DNA of 22,054 nt from MADRE2 sp964397015 (GTDB lineage Bacteria; Desulfobacterota; Desulfobacteria; Desulfobacterales; Desulfobacteraceae), in assembly GCA_964397015.1 (NCBI GenBank), contig CAYNHL010000057.1, positions 1 to 22,054 of the forward strand. Reading direction: 5' to 3'. The position numbers and the translations under genes were made by a program. How positions within the stretch are numbered: position 1 is the stretch's first letter; the number at the start of each line of letters is the position of its first letter. Shown in pieces: positions 15,599 to 22,054 of the stretch. The notes under the pieces were generated by a model that saw only the letters and a list, made by a program, of their open reading frames with translations, had not been told where the DNA came from and ran no database searches.

Positions 15599-17446
15599 AT
15601 GAATAAAAAATTCGCTTTTTTTTCAACTTTTTTAAAAAAAACTGAAGCCCGGTTTTTAAACCTGAATTTGAGCCATCGGCAGGTTTCTAAAGGATACCTG
15701 TCATACCTGAGATCCAAAATACTGTACTCCCTTTTGCTGGTCGGGCTTGCAGGCGGTCTGCTTGCATACATTCCAGCCTTTTACCTGGCACTGACACAAA
15801 AACTCTGGATGCTTCTGGTTGCAGATACAGTGGCATGGGTAACCCTGCTGATCCTCCTGTTTGCGCCAAACCTTTCTTTCAACCTGAGATCCGCTGTGGC
15901 TGTCTTTTTATTATATATACTGGGCATATTCATAATAGTCGAGGTAGGCCCGTTGAGCGGCGGGCCGATTTGGCTGTTTTCCGCCGCGGTCATGGCCGGC
16001 GTGCTGCTCGGCCCGGCAGCTGCCCTGGCCGCCGTTGTCATAAATACAGCCATTCTGGTTGCCATGGCATGGCTTAGCATGTCAGGCACGGTAACTGTCG
16101 ACTTTCCTTTTTTCCAGTCCATACCCGTTCTCGTTGCCGCTGAAGTAAATTTTATTTTTTTGAATGCCATGGTTGCCTTCAGTGTGTCCATGCTGCTGAA
16201 AAACCTTGAACGGGAAGCCTTTGAAAAAGAAAATGTACAAAAGAACCTTGAAGAGAGCCAGAAGCGGTATCAAACTCTTTTTGAATCCGCCAGCGATGCT
16301 ATTTTCATCCTGAACAAAAATTTTAAAGTTCTGGACTGCAACCTGAAAGCTGTTCAGATGCTGGAATCGGAGAAAAGAGACATTATCGGATCCTCACCTG
16401 ACATGTTTTCATCCGAATTTAAAAAAACCGGCTGGTCATCCACCAGGGGTATAGGGCAGTTACTTGATACGCTTGACCAAAAAGACCAGGTCCTGTTCGA
16501 ATTCAAGCATATCCGAAAAAACAGGGAGGCCTTGAACATAGAAGTCAGCATGACTCTTGTCGACCTGTTGTCCAATCCGCATATCATGGCCATTGTAAGG
16601 GATATCACCCAGAGAAAGCACCTCCATGACATGATGCTCCAGAATGAAAAAATGGCTTCCATCGGAGGACTCGCCGCCGGCATGGCCCACGAGATCAACA
16701 ACCCTCTGGCCGGTATCCTCCAGAATATAGATGTAGCTATGAACCGTATAAATGAACACCATCCATCCAACCAGAAGGCTGCACTTGATCTGGGTATTTC
16801 CATGCATCAGATTAATGCCTATTTTCAAAAACGGGAAATTGACCGATTCCTGAAATCCGCCCGGATGGCAGGTCAAAAAGCGGCCCGGCTGGTTTCAAAC
16901 ATGCTTTCATTTTCGTACCAGGGAGACAGGGAAAAAGCCTTGATGGAACCTGCCGATATATGCGAATTACTGGACATGACCGTCGAGCTGGCACAGAACG
17001 ATTATGATTTGAAAAAAAACTACGATTTCAGAAATATTATTATACAGCGGGAATATGAAACAAATATAGATAAAATATGGTGTGAAAAAACTAAAATACA
17101 GCAGGTTTTCTTCAATCTTCTGAAAAACGGAGCCCAGGCCATGGCAGACCTGTCAAGTGATCCTGACAAATCCGGTAAAATGACCTTTATATTCCGGGTG
17201 AAAAGAGAAAAACACAATATCTGCATTGAAATCCAGGACAACGGACCGGGTATCGATGAAATTACTGCCGGGCAAATTTTTGAACCCTTTTTCACTACCA
17301 AGAAAGCGGGGACAGGTACAGGACTCGGATTATGGGTATCCTATTTCATCATCGATCAACACAACGGCACAATCAATGTGAAAACTTCTCCTGGGAATGG
17401 ATGCTGTTTCAAAATACTTCTACCTGTTTATTCAACAAGACTGTAG
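15599..17446 (+). CDS. Membrane-bound PAS sensor histidine kinase
   Basis: 615 residues from the ATG at 15599. The N-terminal ~200 residues hold about six membrane helices with short loops and no large periplasmic domain. A coiled linker (LEREAFEKENVQKNLEESQK) leads to a PAS domain (about 223-338), then a HisKA domain with phospho-acceptor H364 in LAAGMAHEINNPLAG, and a HATPase domain with N-box FFNLLKNGAQAM (about 505-516), G1 box DNGPGI (547-552), F box FEPFFTT and G2 box GTGTGLGL. No response regulator gene is adjacent, so it is an orphan. The frame extends to an ATG at 15515, but the extra 28 residues are not family-like. Its last 19 bases overlap the 3' end of nfo on the other strand. 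Confidence 0.9.
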   Translation: MNKKFAFFSTFLKKTEARFLNLNLSHRQVSKGYLSYLRSKILYSLLLVGLAGGLLAYIPAFYLALTQKLWMLLVADTVAWVTLLILLFAPNLSFNLRSAVAVFLLYILGIFIIVEVGPLSGGPIWLFSAAVMAGVLLGPAAALAAVVINTAILVAMAWLSMSGTVTVDFPFFQSIPVLVAAEVNFIFLNAMVAFSVSMLLKNLEREAFEKENVQKNLEESQKRYQTLFESASDAIFILNKNFKVLDCNLKAVQMLESEKRDIIGSSPDMFSSEFKKTGWSSTRGIGQLLDTLDQKDQVLFEFKHIRKNREALNIEVSMTLVDLLSNPHIMAIVRDITQRKHLHDMMLQNEKMASIGGLAAGMAHEINNPLAGILQNIDVAMNRINEHHPSNQKAALDLGISMHQINAYFQKREIDRFLKSARMAGQKAARLVSNMLSFSYQGDREKALMEPADICELLDMTVELAQNDYDLKKNYDFRNIIIQREYETNIDKIWCEKTKIQQVFFNLLKNGAQAMADLSSDPDKSGKMTFIFRVKREKHNICIEIQDNGPGIDEITAGQIFEPFFTTKKAGTGTGLGLWVSYFIIDQHNGTINVKTSPGNGCCFKILLPVYSTRL

Positions 17447-18279
17447 AGCAGCCTGATCTCCTCCTCCCATATGGATGGATCGGGTGTTTCAAGAATCATG
17501 GGAATGTGATCAAACCTTGAGTCGTTCATTATGAATTTAAAAGGTTCAAGCCCCAGGCTCCCCTTACCAATGCTTTCGTGCCGGTCAACCCGGCTTTTGA
17601 ATTCCTTTTTTGAATCATTCAAATGCATGGCTTTTAGAAAATTGAGCCCCACGGTTGTGTCAAATTCTTCGAGGGTACTGTCAAATGCATCGGCAGAACG
17701 GATATTATAGCCGGCGGAATAGGTATGACAAGTGTCCAGGCAGATACCCACCCGGCTTTTATCCTGCACATTTTCAATAATCCTTGCCAGATGTTCGAAC
17801 CTGTATCCCATATTTGTTCCCTGGCCCGCAGTATTTTCAATCACCGCTGTAACCCCTTCTGTCTTATCGAGGGCAAGATTGATGGATTCTGCGATCCTTT
17901 CCAGGCACTTATCCGGATCGATCCTGTTCAAGTGGCTTCCCGGATGAAAATTGAGATAGCATAAGCCCAGCTGTTCACAGCGTGTCATTTCATCCATGAA
18001 GGCATGCCTTGATTTTTCAAGAGCCTGTTGTTCAGGGTGGCCCAGGTTGATCAGATAACTGTCGTGAGGAAGGATATGAACGGGATCATAACTAAAACTC
18101 TGACATCTCTCCTTGAATCCTGCAATACTCTTTTCCGTCAGTGGCTTTGATACCCATTGCCTCTGATTTCTGGTAAACAGGGCAAATGCTTTTGCCCGGA
18201 TAAGATCAGCTTTAAGGGGGGCGTTTTCAACGCCTCCGGCTGCACTTACATGGGCGCCGATATACTTTTTATTCATCAT
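17428..18279 (-). CDS. nfo: Deoxyribonuclease IV / endonuclease IV (AP endonuclease)
   Basis: Cuts DNA 5' to abasic sites in base excision repair. 283 residues, the family's length. All nine metal ligands are present, at E. coli numbering plus three: H72 (ILPHDSYLINL), H112 (NFHPGSH), E148 (IENTAGQG), D182 and H185 (LDTCHTYSAGY), H219 (MHLNDSK), D232 and H234 (VDRHE), E264 (ILETP). GGAG lies 8 bases before the first of two adjacent ATGs. It lies 29 bp downstream of the DUF1566 gene and may share its transcript. It ends inside the 3' end of the histidine kinase gene. Confidence 0.97.
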   Translation of the reverse strand: MMNKKYIGAHVSAAGGVENAPLKADLIRAKAFALFTRNQRQWVSKPLTEKSIAGFKERCQSFSYDPVHILPHDSYLINLGHPEQQALEKSRHAFMDEMTRCEQLGLCYLNFHPGSHLNRIDPDKCLERIAESINLALDKTEGVTAVIENTAGQGTNMGYRFEHLARIIENVQDKSRVGICLDTCHTYSAGYNIRSADAFDSTLEEFDTTVGLNFLKAMHLNDSKKEFKSRVDRHESIGKGSLGLEPFKFIMNDSRFDHIPMILETPDPSIWEEEIRLLYSLVE

Positions 18280-18308
18280 TTCAGAATCTCCATCATTCTT
18301 CGGTATTT

Positions 18309-19229
18309 TTATACCTTGTCATCAGAAACAGTCCGCACCGGCCACAGAAAAAATTCGGGCAGCGGTTTGTGCCCGACCCCCACGGCCCCGTCCACAGTAT
18401 AAAGCACCCAGGCATATTCTGTATCGTACATGCTGGTGGTAGCGGACCAGTAAAAATTCTGCACATCTATAAATCCATTATCCGCCGGCAATGCCGGTGA
18501 ATGAAAATCCATGTCAATCAAACTTTCCAGCTCCACGATACCTGGAATCCGCCAGTCATCATATCCATGTGTCATTTCCCGGTTCATCTGCGATATCAGG
18601 TCCATGCTGGTTTTCCAGTCCACAGGCCGCTGGTGCACATTGGCATTTTTCAGCCAGATCAATCCGGTGCTGGTGTCATGAATGCACTCACCATCCTGCC
18701 TGAACCGCCTGTCATGATGCGGTATCCCGGCCTGAAACTCACCGTCCTGCCCAGACCCCTGACAGTCCACATGGTTTCCCTTGTCATTGAAACAGGAGGT
18801 CTGTCCGGTCTGGAATACCCGGGAGCCAGGCTTTTCAGCCACCCTCACCGGCCAGACCATATAGGATGCGTATTTCATACCCTTGAACACCCTGGCCCCG
18901 CCCAGGTGAATATACCAGGCCTGGTCCGGCAGCCGGGCGCAGGTTGTCGAGGTCCAGAAATACCCGTGAAAAACATTTGTGAACGGATGGCCTTTTGGAA
19001 GGCTTGGATTGATTTCGTCATGGCTCATCAGGCTGAACAGTTCCCGGCGGTTGGGCAGCTTCCAGTCGTGATATCCGTAAAGACCTGTTGCGTTAAATTC
19101 CCTCACCCGGGCCAAAGCCTCCTCCCAGGTCATGGGAAATTCCAGCAGGCCGGCGTTTTTGGGCCATATCAAACCTGATTTTTCATCAATAACGATATTG
19201 TTGTCTGTTTTAAACCGTGTCCTGATCAT
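18309..19229 (-). CDS. DUF1566 protein with two tandem repeats
   Basis: 306 residues made of two DUF1566 units. Unit 1 (about 14-130) reads SGLIWPKNAG ... YGYHDWKLPNRRELFSL ... FWTSTTCARLPDQAWYIHL ... YMVWPVR. Unit 2 (about 185-302) reads STGLIWLKNANVH ... HGYDDWRIPGIVELESL ... YWSATTSMYDTEYAWVL ... FLWPVR. The domain is common in delta-proteobacteria and has a C-type-lectin/Lcl-like fold; its function is unknown. There is no signal peptide, unusual for this mostly exported family. AAGGA lies close to the ATG. Probably co-transcribed with nfo. Confidence 0.88.
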   Translation of the reverse strand: MIRTRFKTDNNIVIDEKSGLIWPKNAGLLEFPMTWEEALARVREFNATGLYGYHDWKLPNRRELFSLMSHDEINPSLPKGHPFTNVFHGYFWTSTTCARLPDQAWYIHLGGARVFKGMKYASYMVWPVRVAEKPGSRVFQTGQTSCFNDKGNHVDCQGSGQDGEFQAGIPHHDRRFRQDGECIHDTSTGLIWLKNANVHQRPVDWKTSMDLISQMNREMTHGYDDWRIPGIVELESLIDMDFHSPALPADNGFIDVQNFYWSATTSMYDTEYAWVLYTVDGAVGVGHKPLPEFFLWPVRTVSDDKV

Positions 19230-19607
19230 ATTCCTTCTGACTCAAATTTTACCATATCACCAATTGATCTATTGAAGATCGATTACATCATCCATCGGAC
19301 CGATGACAAGCTTTTCCCGTGCTGAACCAGATAAACAGCCATGGGAATCCTCCTTTTTCCAGTCGTCTGATTTGACGATACTATCCGGTTCGCCAACGCA
19401 TTGCAAGTATTGTGTTTGCAATTGGGCAGGCTTTGAGATATCAGGAGCGCTATCTTCCTTCCAACCCCAAAACAAAAATTACTGAGTATCTTGGAAATCT
19501 ATGGGAGTTGTAATCGATGTTGAGTTCTGGCATACTCCATGTATCCAAGATGGACATAAACACACATAAACTTGTAGCAGGAAGAAACAAAACAATATGG
19601 ACTAAAT
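19230..19607. other. Intergenic stretch with a coding fragment but no firm gene
   Basis: About 380 bp. A plus-strand open frame from 19376 to 19513 looks like a gene tail (separate entry). A minus-strand frame at 19269-19475 (68 residues, TTG start, no ribosome site) is possible but unsupported. A weak plus-strand promoter-like pair, TTGAGT (19520-19525) and TATCCA (19542-19547) with a 16-bp spacer, precedes hicA. Confidence 0.5.
19376..19513 (+). pseudogene. Possible C-terminal gene remnant
   Basis: This frame, which begins directly after a TGA and has no start codon, encodes about 45 residues including VRQRIASIVFAIGQALRYQE and ending KTKITEYLGNLWEL before a TAA. The composition and helical pattern look protein-like, and it lacks a start and ribosome site, as expected of a truncated gene. 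I do not recognise the family. It competes with the antisense 68-residue frame. Confidence 0.3.
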
Positions 19608-19871
19608 ATGGGTAAACATGATAAGTTATTAATAAAAATTTTAAAAGGATCTGCGGATTCAAATATCCCGTTTGCTGGCTTATGCAGTCTGTTAATGGCA
19701 TTCGGTTTTGATGAACGAATCCGAGGCGATCACCATATTTTTACAAAGAATGGCATTGATGAAATTCTAAATTTACAGCCTTTAGGATCAAAATCGAAAG
19801 CATATCAAGTAAAGCAAGTCAGAAATATTATTTTGAAATATCAATTAAATTTGGGAGTAGACGATGAATAA
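19608..19871 (+). CDS. hicA: HicA-family toxin
   Basis: 87 residues, a small double-stranded RNA-binding fold. As an mRNA interferase it would cleave translated mRNA when freed from HicB. The key histidine lies in GDHHIFTKNG (H42/H43), followed by the usual NLQPLGSKSKAYQVKQVRNI stretch. It carries an N-terminal extension of some 15 residues compared with the shortest HicA proteins. ATG at 19608 has no clear ribosome site. Its end overlaps hicB by 8 bp. Base composition is more A+T-rich than the genes left of 19.2 kb, suggesting transfer. Confidence 0.88.
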   Translation: MGKHDKLLIKILKGSADSNIPFAGLCSLLMAFGFDERIRGDHHIFTKNGIDEILNLQPLGSKSKAYQVKQVRNIILKYQLNLGVDDE

Positions 19872-20073
19872 ATTTGAGATAATCATCTATTGGAGTGAGA
19901 GTGATAAATTATTTCTTGCAGAAGTCCCAGAACTCCCTGGATGTATGGCTGATGGTCATAGTTATCAAGAAGCTGTTTCAAATGCAGAGATAATCATAAA
20001 CGAATGGATTGAAACTGCGAAAGAGTTGGGGCGTGAGATCCCGAAACCTAAAGGGAAATTAATGTATGCATAA
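19864..20073 (+). CDS. hicB: HicB-family antitoxin (short form)
   Basis: 69 residues with the partial RNase-H-like fold: FEIIIYWSESDKLFLAEVPE, then LPGCMADGHSYQEAVSNAE and INEWIETAKELGREIPKPKG. It ends soon after this domain, so it lacks the C-terminal helix-turn-helix or ribbon-helix-helix found in longer HicB proteins; autoregulation by DNA binding is therefore doubtful. Neutralises HicA by binding its active site. Start ATG overlaps the hicA stop. An inverted repeat begins two bases after its stop. Confidence 0.9.
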   Translation: MNKFEIIIYWSESDKLFLAEVPELPGCMADGHSYQEAVSNAEIIINEWIETAKELGREIPKPKGKLMYA

Positions 20074-20074
20074 C

Positions 20075-20118
20075 TGGCTAATTCAGTCGATGTAAAAAAC
20101 CACGCTGCTGATTAGCCA
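20075..20118. repeat. Imperfect inverted repeat directly after hicB
   Basis: TGGCTAATTCAG (20075-20086) pairs with CTGATTAGCCA (20108-20118) over 11 bp with one bulged T. The outer bases TAAC (20071-20074) and GTTA (20120-20123) extend the pairing across another single-base bulge. No T-tract follows, so it is not a standard intrinsic terminator. Confidence 0.6.
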
Positions 20119-20231
20119 TGTTACAGATTTATCCGTCTAAATGATGATTATCCGAAAGGTGAGTATTCACGGTACTGAAAAATCAAGGATACCGTTATAA
20201 TCTTTCATTTTGGTACACGCTCTTTGAAATA

Positions 20232-20261
20232 GCCGGACCGAGATCAGCATCCCAGTCCGGC
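20232..20261. repeat. G+C-rich inverted repeat
   Basis: GCCGGAC (20232-20238) and GTCCGGC (20255-20261), a perfect 7-bp stem with a 16-nt loop in otherwise A+T-rich DNA. No T-tract follows on either strand. It may be a terminator remnant or RNA element. Confidence 0.45.
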
Positions 20262-20353
20262 CTTAGATTCGATTACCCATGCAGGTTGTCAATCCACCGC
20301 ATATGTCAGCGGAAAAATTCTGGTATTGGGGTTAATTCCCTTTTCTCGAATAT

Positions 20354-20497
20354 ATGTTCAGAGCTGCTCAGCAACTTTTTGAGCTTGAGCTGGGTAAATT
20401 TTCCAGCCCTGAAAAGTTTGCGCAATGCTGGATTGTCACATGGATTTGTGATTTTGGGATCAAGGGAATTTTTGACAAAATTGAAAAAAGTGGATAA
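20354..20497 (+). CDS. Possible 47-residue ORF, unrecognised
   Basis: ATG to TAA frame starting MFRAAQQLFELELGKF and ending KGIFDKIEKSG, with a hydrophobic, Trp-containing centre (IVTWICDFGI). It is protein-like, but there is no Shine-Dalgarno and two other frames overlap it. The open frame extends six codons upstream of the ATG, so it could equally be a fragment of a lost gene. Confidence 0.2.
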   Translation: MFRAAQQLFELELGKFSSPEKFAQCWIVTWICDFGIKGIFDKIEKSG

Positions 20498-20660
20498 TCG
20501 AAAACTGATGAAAAAAAATTTCTGTAAGTTCAAGATGGTTGAGCTTTGGAAAACTGTGTGACAGTTGCAATAAGGTTCAACATGTTGTGCCTGTATCAGG
20601 GTGGGGATAATATTTCTGATTTGGGAAGATTTTTTATAGTTTGGTTAACAAAGAGTAATC

Positions 20661-20705
20661 CCCTTTTAAAAGGGTGAGAAAAGGTTTAACAAGGGTGAGA
20701 AAAGG
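20661..20705. repeat. Palindrome and 15-bp direct repeat upstream of the HD-GYP gene
   Basis: CCCTTTTAAAAGGG (20661-20674) is a perfect 14-bp palindrome. AAGGGTGAGAAAAGG occurs twice without mismatch, at 20670-20684 and 20691-20705, 21 bp apart (two helical turns). The palindrome overlaps the first copy. The layout suits a regulator's operator or tandem half-sites just before the HD-GYP start at 20722. Confidence 0.6.
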
Positions 20706-20721
20706 GAAATAAAACAGAAAA

Positions 20722-21648
20722 ATGACCAAAAAAAAAGTGAATCTGATACCCGTAAAAAGATCTCATATCGCATTTTATGACAATTTCCCCTTATACTATA
20801 TCTCAAAAACCAATGAACCGGTTTTATTTAAAAAACCGGCTGATAAAATTGATTCCGATGCAGATGGTGATCCTCCATACCAGACACTGTATATTCGAAA
20901 AGAAGATGAGGCGACCGTTGTTCAATTCCTGATGACAACGCTGAATATGCAGCTGGCTAAAAACATTTCTTCAAAAGGAATACAGGCTATCCGTCAGAGT
21001 ATCTGCCTGATCCTGGAAGAAGCCCTGGAAGGTCCCCTGGAGATAACCCTCCGGACATTGCCGGAGACCCTGGAAATTCTGTTTTTCGAGGCAAGAAAAA
21101 CCCCGGGATTCCTGGACGCACTCGTTAAAATCAACAGTAACAGCCAAAAGGTGATTGAGCATTCCATCAATGTCCTGGCCATCACTGCGCAATATTGTTT
21201 CTTCAAAGATCTCGATGATGACGAACTCCGGAAGTTCGGACTCTGTGCCCTTTTACACGATGTCGGCACGGCCCGCATTAGCAGAAAAATACTGGAAACC
21301 AATGAAAAGCTGACGGACGAGGAATTTGAGATACTGAAAACGCATACCACCAAAGGATACAAGGATATAAAAGCCCATTCAACCTTTGACCGGGCAGTGG
21401 CCAGAACAGCGCTCGAACACCATGAACTGCTGGATGGTTCCGGATATCCTGACGGGATGACGAATATTTCGTTTCAGGCTCAGGTCATCGGGCTGATTGA
21501 CAGTTATGAACCCCTAAAATACAGGGATAAAAGTTTCAGGAAGGCTTTAAAGCCGTATGATGCCCTCCAGATAATCAAACAGGAAGTTCTGCAGGGTAAA
21601 TATAATAAACAAGTGTTTATCGATTTGTGTTCCTGCCTGATAAAATAA
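20722..21648 (+). CDS. HD-GYP domain cyclic di-GMP phosphodiesterase
   Basis: 308 residues. The C-terminal half is an HD-GYP domain with H147 (VIEHSIN), H179-D180 (LLHDVG), H208 (LKTHTTKG), H233-H234 and GYP 241-243 in HHELLDGSGYPDG, and D260 (GLIDSYE): the full metal and signature set, so it is probably active in hydrolysing cyclic di-GMP. The N-terminal ~130 residues match no receiver, PAS or membrane domain that I recognise. Cytoplasmic, with no signal peptide. The ribosome site is weak (AAGGGA lies about 16 bases before the ATG). A receiver-domain fragment follows, but the frames do not join. Confidence 0.9.
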   Translation: MTKKKVNLIPVKRSHIAFYDNFPLYYISKTNEPVLFKKPADKIDSDADGDPPYQTLYIRKEDEATVVQFLMTTLNMQLAKNISSKGIQAIRQSICLILEEALEGPLEITLRTLPETLEILFFEARKTPGFLDALVKINSNSQKVIEHSINVLAITAQYCFFKDLDDDELRKFGLCALLHDVGTARISRKILETNEKLTDEEFEILKTHTTKGYKDIKAHSTFDRAVARTALEHHELLDGSGYPDGMTNISFQAQVIGLIDSYEPLKYRDKSFRKALKPYDALQIIKQEVLQGKYNKQVFIDLCSCLIK

Positions 21649-21769
21649 GCAAGGCAGAGAGGATAAAGTTATGGCTGGCGACCATCCCGAACTTCCCCAT
21701 GCGTTTTTGAACAAGCCATATTCAATGGTTGCATTGAAAGATGTGTTGATGGAAGTAATAAGGCTTTAA
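21644..21769 (+). pseudogene. C-terminal fragment of a response-regulator receiver domain
   Basis: A short frame containing ATG 21671 reads DHPELPHAFLNKPYSMVALK and ends DVLMEVIRL before a TAA. The F-x-x-K-P-Y pattern with the following helix is the last strand and helix of a receiver domain, as at the end of hybrid histidine kinases. The phospho-acceptor part is missing. AGAGGA before the ATG could allow a 32-residue peptide, but a decayed gene end is more likely. Its first bases overlap the HD-GYP stop region in another frame. Confidence 0.4.
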
Positions 21770-22018
21770 TGATATCAAGAAGATGGCTGGGGGATGTATT
21801 TTTATAAAACCCTTCCTGAACTTGGCTTTAAAAATACAAAAAACAATGGTTTTGCTGGGTCAATGATAATCCCATGGCTGAAAATCCAGGGGCCGAAAAT
21901 GTTTGTGATACAATTCAAAACCTGATACGGTCGATTTATTCAGGGATGATAGTTGCAAGATTTTAACTTCATTTATTTTATTTGCCTGCATTCAGCATCC
22001 AATTTTGAGGTCATATTA
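21770..22018. other. Non-coding or decayed stretch
   Basis: Only short unassigned frames are seen: 43 residues from 21794 (MYFYKTLPELGFKNTK ...) in the same frame as the receiver fragment but after two stops, and 30 residues from 21874. No family or ribosome site supports them. Confidence 0.4.
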
Positions 22019-22054
22019 ATGAAGATAAGAAGCCCGGCCCGGAAATTTGTGTTA
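22019..22054 (+). CDS. Start of a gene cut by the right edge
   Basis: ATG followed by KIRSPARKFVL (12 codons), with GAGG 8 bases upstream. A possible promoter, TTGCAA (21953-21958) with an A+T-rich -10 region about 17 bp later, precedes it. A basic N-terminus running into hydrophobic residues could begin a membrane or exported protein; too short to name. Confidence 0.45.
   Translation, partial: MKIRSPARKFVL

Larger units (their letters stand above)
20074..20721. other. Long A+T-rich non-coding or decayed stretch
   Basis: About 650 bp with no firm gene. Contents: the inverted repeat after hicB; a second hairpin at 20232-20261; a 47-residue plus-strand frame at 20354-20497; overlapping 91-residue plus (20286-20561) and 75-residue minus (20306-20533) frames that cannot all be real; and repeats before the HD-GYP gene. 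None of the frames has a good ribosome site or a recognisable family. Confidence 0.5.

Noticed and set aside
18501..19178. 225-residue plus-strand frame
   Set aside because: Antisense to the two clear DUF1566 repeats.
19269..19475. 68-residue minus-strand frame before the DUF1566 gene
   Set aside because: TTG start, no ribosome site and no family; cannot be excluded but not supported.
20286..20561. 91-residue plus and 75-residue minus frames in the HD-GYP upstream region
   Set aside because: They overlap each other and a third frame, with no ribosome site or recognisable domain.
20661..20705. Possible CRISPR-like repeat
   Set aside because: Only two short copies with a 6-bp gap; no array and no cas genes.

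Overview
The window looks like chromosomal DNA of a Gram-negative bacterium, most likely a sulfate-reducing member of the Desulfobacterota (Desulfobacterales-like). That is an inference from protein style (dnaG-rpoD pair, SprA-type metalloprotease, CDF-NifX fusion, DUF4070 radical SAM enzyme, DUF1566 protein) and moderate G+C; no rRNA or other taxonomic marker is present. No tRNA, rRNA, CRISPR array, intact insertion sequence or prophage is visible.

Left block (1-5.2 kb, minus strand): hisB, hisA, dnaG and rpoD run in one direction. rpoD is cut by the left edge just inside its region 4.2 helix-turn-helix. dnaG-rpoD is the core of the macromolecular synthesis operon, with histidine genes rather than rpsU upstream. 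A divergent promoter region (5.15-5.28 kb) with a hairpin/T-tract between the promoters serves hisBA leftward and an SprA-type metalloprotease rightward.

Middle block (6.0-10.3 kb): a minus-strand azlC-azlD-isochorismatase operon (branched-chain amino acid exporter pair plus a cysteine hydrolase). Then a plus-strand pair made of a miniature FlgC-like rod protein and an overlapping secreted DUF2279/YfiM-like protein, then a minus-strand M24 peptidase.

Ion and sensing block (10.4-18.3 kb): a two-RCK potassium channel is followed 7 bp later by a CDF cation exporter carrying a C-terminal NifX-type domain. Next, behind a near-consensus promoter, come a cobalamin-binding radical SAM enzyme and an unrecognised 113-residue protein, then an orphan PAS histidine kinase. 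The kinase's 3' end overlaps that of endonuclease IV (nfo) on the opposite strand; nfo lies downstream of a two-repeat DUF1566 protein.

Right block (19.2-22.05 kb): A+T-richer accessory DNA. It holds a HicAB toxin-antitoxin pair with an inverted repeat starting two bases after its stop, coding fragments, a long sparsely coding stretch, an HD-GYP phosphodiesterase behind a palindrome and a 15-bp direct repeat, a receiver-domain tail fragment, and the first codons of a gene cut by the right edge.

No complete new defence or mobile system is evident. The points most worth a second look are the FlgC-like/DUF2279 overlap, the channel/CDF-NifX pair, the radical SAM plus small-protein pair, and the hicAB-to-HD-GYP region.
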